A stretch of DNA of 64,000 nt. It comes from Anaerolineales bacterium. GTDB lineage: Bacteria; Chloroflexota; Anaerolineae; 4572-78; J111. The translations under genes and the position numbers were made by a program. The stretch's first letter is position 1. Each line of letters starts with the position of its first letter. This document shows positions 57,485-64,000 of this stretch, one piece after another. Below the pieces are notes generated by a model. The model saw only the letters and a list, made by a program, of their open reading frames with translations, searched no databases and was not told where the DNA came from. The stretch covers positions 1 through 64,000 of the forward strand of contig JACKAT010000024.1 in NCBI GenBank assembly GCA_020634935.1, written 5' to 3'.

Positions 57485-60400
57485 TCAACTGAGACTGTCG
57501 GACTCCTTTGGTAACTGAATAAAGAATTTACTGCCCTCGCCCACAACCGACTCGATCCAGACCTGGCCGCCCAACAGTTCAACCGATTTTTTCACGGTGG
57601 CCAGGCCAATGCCGGTACCGGGGTAGTCATCGTCGCTGTGCAGACGCTGAAAGATGTTGAAAACCTTGTGATGATGTTGGGCAGGAATACCAATGCCATT
57701 ATCACCGACGCAGACGATGACATCTTGGCCTTCTACCTGGCAGGAGACCGTCACTTGTACGGGGACGTCCGCTTGGCGATAGGTGACGGCATTCTCCAGC
57801 AAGTTAGTGAACACGCGGCCCAGCAAGGTCCTGTCACCCATAACCGTCGGCAGGTCGTCGGCGAGGCTCAAGGTTCCGCCGATTTCCGCCAGGTGGCCGG
57901 CCAGGTCGCTTGCCAGCGGGTCGAACACCTCACGCAAAGGGACCGGCTTGCGGCGCGCGCCGCCCCGCCCCAATCGCGAGTATTGCAGCAGATCATCAAT
58001 CAGTTCCCCCATCCGATCACTGGCCAGGACGATGTTATCCGCATAATGGCGGCCCTCCTCGTTCAAGTTGGGGCGATGGCGGCGCGCGATGATGGCGGCG
58101 AAGCCGTTGATAGCGCGTAGGGGGGCGCGTAGATCGTGAGAAACGGAATAAGAGAAGGATTCCAGCTCTTTGTTGGCCGCCTCTAACTGAGCGGTCCGGC
58201 GGGCGACCCGCTGCTCCAGTTCGGCGGAATGGCGCTCGATCGCTTCCTTCAGCCGGGCCTGATGGATGGCGATGGCAATTTGATTGGCAACCTCGATGGT
58301 GATTTGTATATCTTCCTCGGTAAAAGCCCCCCGAGTCTTGCTCCCCAGGGTCAAGGCGCCAATTAGCTTCTGCTCCACCACCAGCAAAACGTTGAGGTAG
58401 GAATGGGTGCCTTCGGCGATGGCCAGCCGCACCAGCGGCGGAATCGGCTCCGGCAGCGTGTGTATATCTTCCACAAGATAGTAACGCTCGGTTAATACAA
58501 GCTGCGACATCTGCTCTGCCGGGGCAGCAAAGCGGACATCAGGCTGTATGGCGGTCTGGCCGTTAGCGGCACTGGCCAAAATAACAATCTCATTCGTATC
58601 AGGCTCGTATAGCAGTACACTGGCTCGCCAGCAGGGGATCAACCGGCGGATGTGCGCCAGGACGGTGTCGGCAATGGTTTTGGGGGAGTGGGCCATAATG
58701 ATGTTCCGGTCAATTTCATGGAGATGCATGAGGCGCTGATTGTAGCGCTGTAGCAGTTCCTCGGCCCGTTTGCGTTCGGTAATATCAACAACCATAAAAA
58801 AGCTGGCAGTTCTACCCTGGTACAAGACGGTTTTGGAGTACAAATCCAGCCATTTTGTCTCTCCATTTTTGGTAATGGTCCTATATTGATAGTTTGTCAC
58901 TGAGTCCGGATCGCCGGCCTGTTTTTTTCGGCCCTGCTCCATCACTAACGCGCGATCATCCGGGTGGATAATCTTGGCCTGATCTGCCGGTGTCCAACTC
59001 ATAACTTCATCGATAGAATAGCCGCCAATATCAACAAAGGCCTGATTGACATATTTGAGCATCCCATCCTGAATGATGCCCATCGCCAGCAACGATTGTT
59101 CCGACAGCACCCGGAACTTTTGCTCGCTTTCCAGCAGGGCTTTTTCCGCCTGTTTGCGCTCGGTTAGCTCTTGTTGAACCGCCTCGTACAGTCGCGCGTT
59201 TTGCACGGCACTCCCCAGTTGCTGGCCGATAGCCGTCAGCAAATCGCGTTCCTCGGTTGGAAAGGCGTGGGCGCGTACTGTCCCCAAAGTAAACGCCCCA
59301 ACGACCCGTCCCGAGGCCCAGAGTGGCACACTCACCAATGTTCTAACCTGTTGCCTGATGAATTTAGCGAAGCGTTCTGTCGGGTGCTCAGCCGAATCGA
59401 GCACAACCGGTTGTTGCTGAGCGATGGCCTGGCCGGAAATACCCTCACCCGCATTAAGCCGCTGAATGCGCCTGATAATGTCGTCCGAATGGCCGTAATG
59501 CGCATGCAGTACCAGCGACTCGCCATCGTCATCAAAAAGATAGATGCCGCCCTTCTCAACATCCAGCGCCTCAACCGTCGCCAGCATCGCGCTCTGGAGT
59601 ATTTCTTCTAAATTCAGGGATTGGGAGGTGGCGCGGTTAACGGTGTACAGCACGGAGAGGTGACGATTCTGGCGGCGAGTTTCAGCATACAACCGCGTCT
59701 GCTCTATGCCGATGGCCATCTGCCGCGCCAAAGTAAGCAGCAGCTCCATCCCGGCCGAGTCGAAACTGTCTGGGTTGGGCGCACCCAGATTCATCACCCC
59801 AAGCAGGCCGGTGCGCCCAACCAGTGGTACGCCAGCTATCGACTGGATGCGCTCCTGTTCCAGCAGCTCCTTCAGTTCCCCCGGATACTCCGCCAGGGTG
59901 CCTATGATGATCGGCTCGCCTGTCTGGGCTACCCGCCCGGATACCCCCTCACCCAGCTTCACCCGGCTAGTAGCCCGAACAAACTCGTCGCTTGTACCCC
60001 GATGGGCGACCAGGATCAGTTCGCCGGCCGCTTGATCGAGCCGCCGGATTGCGGCGAATTCGACGCCGACCAGGTGCAGCGCCTCATCCATAACCCGGGT
60101 GATTATCTCGTCCTCGTCCATGGCCTCGGTGACAATAGTGGCCATTCTGTTTAGTACGGACAAATCGGTTATACGGCGTTGCAACGTTGCCTCTACCCGC
60201 TTCTGCGCGGTGATGTCGCGGACAACGGCCAGCGCAAATGTTACCGGCGCAGCCGGAACAGGGCTGAGCGTGATAGTGACGAGGAACTCGCTGCCGTCTT
60301 TATGCCGGGCGGACAATTCCAACCCCGCGTGCCGCGAACGCAGACGCGGGGCAGCAAAATAGTCAGCGGTGTGTTTAGCATGCTTGGCGCGGAGGCGTTC

Positions 60401-60685
60401 CGGTACGATCATTGCCACAGGCCGGCCAACCAACTCGGCGCGGGGATAGCCAAACATCGCTGCCGCCGGCGCGTTAACTTCCACAATCGCGCCGCGATTG
60501 TCCATAACCAGCGCGGCGTCGGGCAGGGCGGCCAGCCAGTCGAGGGCAATGGTTTGAGGTACAGATGAGGCTAAAGGGGTATCTTCGGCAACGGAACCGT
60601 CATTGAATGGCGGGGGAATGGCTGCACCGGCGGGCGGGGGAGTAGCATCCGGCTTTGTTCCATAGGCATTTTCTTTCAATGTCAT
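57485..60685 (-). CDS. multi-sensor histidine kinase (PAS-GAF-GAF-PAS-GAF-HisKA-HATPase)
   Basis: 1066 residues from ATG 60685 (GGGAGAGA five bases upstream; the frame is open 23 codons more). In order: PAS (DAALVMDNRGAIVEVNAPAA), GAF (ITRVMDEALHLVGVEFAAIR), GAF (LYTVNRATSQSLNLEEILQS), PAS (QSLLAMGIIQDGMLKYVNQA), GAF (DTVLAHIRRLIPCWRASVLL), then HisKA with SVSHDLRAPLRAINGFAAII (His near residue 850). HATPase_c follows with FTNLLENAVTYR, VGDNGIGIPAQHHHKVFNIF and GTGIGLATVKK. There is no membrane helix. The DHp and ATPase parts look like cyanobacterial phytochrome-type kinases whose partners are Rcp1-like regulators, as encoded next. None of the GAF domains shows a clear bilin Cys, so the signals sensed are unknown. 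Confidence 0.93.
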   Translation of the reverse strand: MTLKENAYGTKPDATPPPAGAAIPPPFNDGSVAEDTPLASSVPQTIALDWLAALPDAALVMDNRGAIVEVNAPAAAMFGYPRAELVGRPVAMIVPERLRAKHAKHTADYFAAPRLRSRHAGLELSARHKDGSEFLVTITLSPVPAAPVTFALAVVRDITAQKRVEATLQRRITDLSVLNRMATIVTEAMDEDEIITRVMDEALHLVGVEFAAIRRLDQAAGELILVAHRGTSDEFVRATSRVKLGEGVSGRVAQTGEPIIIGTLAEYPGELKELLEQERIQSIAGVPLVGRTGLLGVMNLGAPNPDSFDSAGMELLLTLARQMAIGIEQTRLYAETRRQNRHLSVLYTVNRATSQSLNLEEILQSAMLATVEALDVEKGGIYLFDDDGESLVLHAHYGHSDDIIRRIQRLNAGEGISGQAIAQQQPVVLDSAEHPTERFAKFIRQQVRTLVSVPLWASGRVVGAFTLGTVRAHAFPTEERDLLTAIGQQLGSAVQNARLYEAVQQELTERKQAEKALLESEQKFRVLSEQSLLAMGIIQDGMLKYVNQAFVDIGGYSIDEVMSWTPADQAKIIHPDDRALVMEQGRKKQAGDPDSVTNYQYRTITKNGETKWLDLYSKTVLYQGRTASFFMVVDITERKRAEELLQRYNQRLMHLHEIDRNIIMAHSPKTIADTVLAHIRRLIPCWRASVLLYEPDTNEIVILASAANGQTAIQPDVRFAAPAEQMSQLVLTERYYLVEDIHTLPEPIPPLVRLAIAEGTHSYLNVLLVVEQKLIGALTLGSKTRGAFTEEDIQITIEVANQIAIAIHQARLKEAIERHSAELEQRVARRTAQLEAANKELESFSYSVSHDLRAPLRAINGFAAIIARRHRPNLNEEGRHYADNIVLASDRMGELIDDLLQYSRLGRGGARRKPVPLREVFDPLASDLAGHLAEIGGTLSLADDLPTVMGDRTLLGRVFTNLLENAVTYRQADVPVQVTVSCQVEGQDVIVCVGDNGIGIPAQHHHKVFNIFQRLHSDDDYPGTGIGLATVKKSVELLGGQVWIESVVGEGSKFFIQLPKESDSLS

Positions 60686-60770
60686 AAAATCTCTCCCTAC
60701 TTCATTGGAGGGGATGAAGACGGTCAATAGCGGAATGGATGAGTATGGCTTCAAATTAATTAGGACTTAC

Positions 60771-60890
60771 GCCGTTGGGTATAACGAACCGGGTGACAGT
60801 CACTTTTGGCCGAAAATGAACGTCCATTTAGCCCAAACCGGTCGATTTATCACACCCAAGTGACTGTCACCTTTTGAACTGCGTAACTCA
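60771..60890. repeat. GGACTTACGC palindromic element, copy 4
   Basis: Ends TAGGACTTACGC and GCGTAACTCA, inner GGTGACAGTCACTT and AAGTGACTGTCACC, core AACGTCCATTTAGCCC...GTCGATTTATCAC like copy 3. ATTAAT lies on both sides. The 60.9-61.09 kb stretch between it and copy C of the repeat block shows no gene. Confidence 0.88.
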
Positions 60891-61089
60891 TATTAATATG
60901 CAGACTAAGACGACCATTAAGTCGAGCAGGTGAATCGATATCAAAAAACCAAACTATCCCCTTGACCCCAATTATAACTCCAACTCAACGGATAAGACCA
61001 ACTCCAACCTCTCCTGTGAAACAACATGGGCAAGCGCTTAAATTGGATCTATCCACGTTGATCAAACTGGCGGTTAAAGGAAAAATAAA

Positions 61090-61770
61090 ACCCCATTTGC
61101 GCCGTCGATCAAGGTTAGCCGGAAAATTTGGCCTTTTCTTCGACGCCCAACGAAGCCATTGAAAAAAATACCCCTCGGTGCCACGCCTACAGGCGTTCGT
61201 GCGAAAAATTTAGCCCGGTGCGGACGTAAAAAACCGCTATCGCCGCCGTAAAAGCAGCGTCGGCCGGCCAAAAAGCGCGATCGGCGGCCAAAATACAGCG
61301 GCGGCGCGGCCCACGGCCCTGCCGCGAAAAAATACCCCCTTTCAGCGCGGCGAAATGGCCTTTCCGTCCCAAAAAAGCAATTTTATGACGGCCACAGAGG
61401 GGTAGACGAAAAAAAAAGGGCTGACAGTGACGGCTACGTGGGGTAGACGAAAAAAAAAGGGCCGACAGTGACGGCTACATGGGGTAGACGAAAAAAAAAG
61501 GGCCGACAGTGACGGCTACGTGGGGTGGACGAAAAAAAAAGGGCCGACAGTGACGGCTACATGGGGTAGACGAAAAAAAAAGGGCTGACAGTGACGGCTA
61601 CGTGGGGTGGACGAAAAAAAAAGGGCCGACAGTGGAAAGGCAAGACGGCCAACAAAAAATTTTGGACCTTTTTTGACGCTGACAAGGGTGTTCTGAAAAA
61701 ATTTGGGCCGATTTTGACGCCGGTAAGGGGTTCCGGAAAATTTTACCCCCTGTCGCGGCGTCAAAATCGG
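61090..61770 (-). repeat. large repeat block, copy C, with 41-bp A-tract tandem repeats
   Basis: Same block as A and B. Seven phase marks (61407, 61448, 61489, 61530, 61571, 61612, 61653) give six units of exactly 41 bp: CGAAAAAAAAAGGGC, YGACAGTGACGGCTAC and RTGGGGTRGA. Left of the array is a GC-rich segment (CGGCGGCGCGGCCCACGG region) and right of it TTTTGACGCTGACAAGGG. Non-coding. Confidence 0.88.
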
Positions 61771-61804
61771 GTGCTTCTAGCGGTTAGCCGGCCATCATCG
61801 GCGG

Positions 61805-62278
61805 TCAGCTGTCGGCGATCAGCGGCCGTCGCTCAGCCAGGGCCGGCAGATTGAATACGCCGATGGTGCTAAATATCACCGCCGGCAGCCACAAAGCCAG
61901 CCCCAAACCGCCGTCGGTTAGGGCCATTGTGCCGGGCAGTAACAGGGTGACGATCAACCCGAACTCTATCGCGCCGGTCACAGCCAGGTTGAGCCAGTAG
62001 CCGGCCCGGCTGTTGCGCCAATTCAGCCAGATGGCCACCACCAGCACCAGCAGCCCGACCCACAGCAGGTGCCAGGCGTAGTAAGCTAGAACCGAATGGA
62101 TGACGCGGCCGGAGACCGCCGGTATCTCGGCCGCCGGTGTGGCCGAACCGACGGTGGCTAAGAAGGCGGTCGCGCCCTCGCCGGCTAGTTGCTGTAACAA
62201 GGCCGCCGCCCCCACGATGTGCAGCAGCGCCCACAGGCTGTAAAAAATCGCCCCGATTTTAGATGGGTAAGTTTTCAT
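61805..62278 (-). CDS. small membrane protein of unknown function
   Basis: 157 residues with four hydrophobic segments: IGAIFYSLWALLHIVGAAAL, HSVLAYYAWHLLWVGLLVLV, LNLAVTGAIEFGLIVTLLLP and LGLALWLPAVIFSTIGVFN. CAGAGGAGCAATGCC precedes the ATG. Three tandem palindromic repeats lie just upstream, within its leader. No family recognised. Confidence 0.7.
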   Translation of the reverse strand: MKTYPSKIGAIFYSLWALLHIVGAAALLQQLAGEGATAFLATVGSATPAAEIPAVSGRVIHSVLAYYAWHLLWVGLLVLVVAIWLNWRNSRAGYWLNLAVTGAIEFGLIVTLLLPGTMALTDGGLGLALWLPAVIFSTIGVFNLPALAERRPLIADS

Positions 62279-62289
62279 GGCATTGCTCC

Positions 62290-62541
62290 TCTGAAAATAG
62301 CGATCCGGAGCGTCAAAGTAAACTTTGACCCCAACGGGGGTGACAAAGCCAGCTTTGTCGCTCCATTATTGCTTCCGAAAATAGAGGTTTGGAGCGTCAA
62401 AGTAAACTTTGACCCTAACGGGGGTGACAAAGCCAGCTTTGTCGCTCCATTATTGCTTCCGAAAATAAAGGTTTGGAGCGTCAAAGTAAACTTTGACCCC
62501 AACGGGGGTGACAAAGCCAGCTTTGTCGCTCCATTATTGCT
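62290..62541. repeat. three tandem 84-bp units with GGAGC...GCTCC palindromes
   Basis: Units at 62307-62364, 62391-62448 and 62475-62532, period exactly 84 bp. Each has GGAGC/GCTCC ends and two inner hairpins (GTCAAAGT-AA-ACTTTGAC and GACAAAGC-CA-GCTTTGTC). Same architecture as the solo copy at 20590-20643. Confidence 0.9.
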
Positions 62542-62558
62542 TCTTGGCGAATAGCGTT

Positions 62559-62945
62559 CTACGCTTTATCCCATTCCAGCAAACCGACGGTGTTGCCTTC
62601 GCTGTCGAGGAAGGTGGCCAGGTAGCCGTTGCCGATGCGGAATTTGGGGAAGGTGACTTTCCCCCCCGCCGCTTCGACGCGCGCCAGAAGCGCCTCCATT
62701 TGCCCGTCCGGATCGAAATAGACCACCGTGCCGGTCTGGCTCGGCTCGAAGTTGGCCGTTTGCAGCAGCGTGCCGGCGGGTTCGATAGCGCCCCCGATAC
62801 TCGCGCCGGGCGGCATCAAGGCCACGGTGCGCTGGCTATCGACTTCAAAGACCTGCAGCTCGTTTTGGAAGACCTCGCTGTAAAATTTGACGGCTCGCTC
62901 CATATTGGCGGCGGGCAGTTCGAACCAACTTAATTTATTGCTCAT
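62559..62945 (-). CDS. VOC-family (glyoxalase-like) protein
   Basis: 128 residues from ATG 62945 (AAGGAGCA nine bases upstream; the frame is open 16 codons more). LSWFELPAANMERAVKFYSE is the first beta-alpha-beta unit, VVYFDPDGQMEALLARVEAA the second, and the end YLATFLDSEGNTVGLLEWDK carries the terminal Glu of the fold. It resembles the 'glyoxalase superfamily' proteins related to PhnB. No metal or substrate assignment is possible. Confidence 0.85.
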   Translation of the reverse strand: MSNKLSWFELPAANMERAVKFYSEVFQNELQVFEVDSQRTVALMPPGASIGGAIEPAGTLLQTANFEPSQTGTVVYFDPDGQMEALLARVEAAGGKVTFPKFRIGNGYLATFLDSEGNTVGLLEWDKA

Positions 62946-62985
62946 GATGATGCTTGCTCCTTTTTGTGTTATGAATGATGGGTAA

Positions 62986-63126
62986 TAACTCAAGTGATCG
63001 ACGATGAATCCAGCCTGAGGGGTAGGGGGTCGGGATTAGGGATTAAGGGGAAACGCTGACCTTCCTGTTGGGTTTGGTCGCGGGTTGATTTTTCGGCTGT
63101 CAGATAGTCGGATGAAACTTGAGTTA
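62986..63126. repeat. intergenic element with TAACTCAAGT ends
   Basis: 10-bp perfect inverted ends TAACTCAAGT and ACTTGAGTTA with a G-rich GGGGTAGGGGGTCGGGATTA core, similar to 17811-17975. Confidence 0.6.
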
Positions 63127-63203
63127 ACTGTTTAGTTGATTCGAGTATACGCCATGATGGGAGGGCTTGTCGTCCCCAAATGGGGACAAAGGTGGGGACA
63201 ATT

Positions 63204-64000
63204 TTAGATGATTTTCAGCGCTTTGGCGCGATAGACGGCCTCGGCCCGGCTGTGGACATCGAGTTTGCTGTAGATGCGTTTGGCGTAGGTGCGGACAGAG
63301 CTGAGGGAGATGCTCATTTCAGCGGCGATTTGGGGCAGGGTTAGATCAGTGGCCAGCAGGCGTAAGGCGATGAGTTCGCGTTCGGTTAGGGTGCTGCCGG
63401 GGCGATGATCGGACGGAGTAGATGGGGCTGGCGTGGGGGGAAATGCCGCCAACAGCGTCTGCACGGTCTCGAGCGAGACGGTCAAGCGGGGTTGGGCCGC
63501 CAGCAGCGCCAACAGGTGAAATACCGGCGCGCCCTCATCAACAAATAGACGGACGTAGCCTTCCGGCTCGGCCAGACTAAGGGCGGCCTCCAACCGGTTC
63601 AGGGCGGCGGTAGTTTCCTGCCGGAGCGCGTGAAGGCGAGCTTGCAGCAGTTGAACCTCCATCACCCGCCCGGTACGTCCACCGGCTAGCGCCGATTGCT
63701 GGAGACGATCCAACAACGTCTCCGCGTCTCGGAGGGGGGCATCGGACAACCCAGGCGGGCGAATGCCCTGGCCTTCGAGCGCGGCCTGAGCCAGCAGCAC
63801 CCGGGCCAGCGTCAGATAATCGAACTCAAGGGCGTAATCGGGGGGGGTGGCTATCGCCAGGCCGCTGCGGCTGGCCCAACGCGCGGCGGCTGTAAAATCG
63901 CCTTGAGCCAAGTGCAGCCGGGCGCGAGCCGCCGCCGGCGTGATGGGCTGGCCGGATAGAGACGGGGCTGACGGCGTCTCGATGTCCGACAGCGCCGCTA
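63204..64000 (-). CDS. LuxR/MalT-like ATP-dependent transcriptional activator, C-terminal part (runs off the window)
   Basis: The frame is open to the right edge of the window, so the start and N-terminus are missing. The visible ~265 residues comprise a TPR-like helical region (LHLAQGDFTAAARWASRSGL) and a LuxR HTH at the end: LTERELIALRLLATDLTLPQ then IAAEMSISLSSVRTYAKRIY and SKLDVHSRAEAVYRAKAL. Proteins with this layout have an N-terminal STAND ATPase and switch on genes after ligand binding. A GTCCCCA-TTTG-GGGAC-type hairpin lies just after the stop. Confidence 0.88.
   Translation of the reverse strand, partial: AALSDIETPSAPSLSGQPITPAAARARLHLAQGDFTAAARWASRSGLAIATPPDYALEFDYLTLARVLLAQAALEGQGIRPPGLSDAPLRDAETLLDRLQQSALAGGRTGRVMEVQLLQARLHALRQETTAALNRLEAALSLAEPEGYVRLFVDEGAPVFHLLALLAAQPRLTVSLETVQTLLAAFPPTPAPSTPSDHRPGSTLTERELIALRLLATDLTLPQIAAEMSISLSSVRTYAKRIYSKLDVHSRAEAVYRAKALKII

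Noticed and set aside
62219..62554. 111-codon frame over the 84-bp repeats
   Set aside because: It reads the tandem palindromes three times and has no ribosome-binding site.

Overview
The window looks like a chromosomal segment of a free-living bacterium, most likely a filamentous Chloroflexota (Anaerolineae-like). This is inferred from gene style: Ala/Glu- or Ala/Thr/Pro-linker lipoproteins, a SWIM-repeat protein, a Bax1/DUF790 nuclease, a caspase-fold protein, TRAP and sugar ABC transporters, very large multi-sensor kinases, and many small palindromic repeats. No rRNA, tRNA, CRISPR array, phage or transposase gene was recognised, so the assignment is tentative.

Layout. 1-5.2 kb: start of a FemAB-like gene, an O-methyltransferase, a phosphomutase-fold metalloenzyme, an FAD oxidoreductase with a UPF0104 membrane protein, and a tandem SWIM zinc-finger gene preceded by a candidate small structured RNA. 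5.5-12.1 kb: a sugar-uptake cluster made of an autoregulated LacI-type repressor with two operators, a giant solute-binding lipoprotein carrying two nearly identical binding domains, an attenuator-like hairpin, and MalF/MalG-like permeases; no ATPase is encoded. 12.4-15.4 kb: a caspase-like protein, a small membrane protein, a 12-unit 42-bp tandem repeat and a DUF1624 acyltransferase-like protein. 15.5-22.9 kb: sugar kinase, Gfo/Idh/MocA dehydrogenase, MFS exporter with an HxlR regulator, K+-channel-like protein, NADPH/F420-type oxidoreductase, RsgA. 23-31.6 kb: a helicase with a DbpA-like N-terminus, cold-shock protein, M20 amidohydrolase, MenH-like hydrolase, VOC protein, aminotransferase, DNA glycosylase Tag. 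32.2-35.7 kb: a TRAP transporter (DctQ, DctM and a convergent Tat-lipoprotein DctP). 35.9-38.7 kb: a VIT/VWA/PKD surface protein. 38.7-40.3 kb: a large non-coding repeat block. 40.3-52.6 kb: NYN-OST-HTH protein, Bax1-like nuclease, RsmF-type methyltransferase, PIG-L deacetylase, radical SAM/SPASM protein, glycerol kinase, NUDIX hydrolase, M4 metalloprotease and a lipoprotein. 53-64 kb: a membrane protein, a three-gene histidine kinase/response regulator operon between two more copies of the repeat block, small membrane and VOC proteins, and the end of a LuxR/MalT-like activator.

The most unusual content is non-coding. (i) Three copies of a 500-650 bp block (39.1, 54.5 and 61.1 kb) hold A-tract tandem repeats at a strict 41-bp period; the first copy sits between ~165-bp inverted arms. 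(ii) Five copies of a ~120-145 bp MITE-like element share GGACTTACGC-type ends; four contain a nested GGTGACAGTCACTT palindrome. (iii) A second palindromic unit (GGAGC...GCTCC) occurs once at 20.6 kb and three times in tandem, at an 84-bp period, at 62.3 kb. (iv) A promoter-hairpin-terminator module lies at 5.2-5.4 kb. Gene remnants (an FG-GAP protein and a PIN-like protein) lie in or near these intergenic zones.
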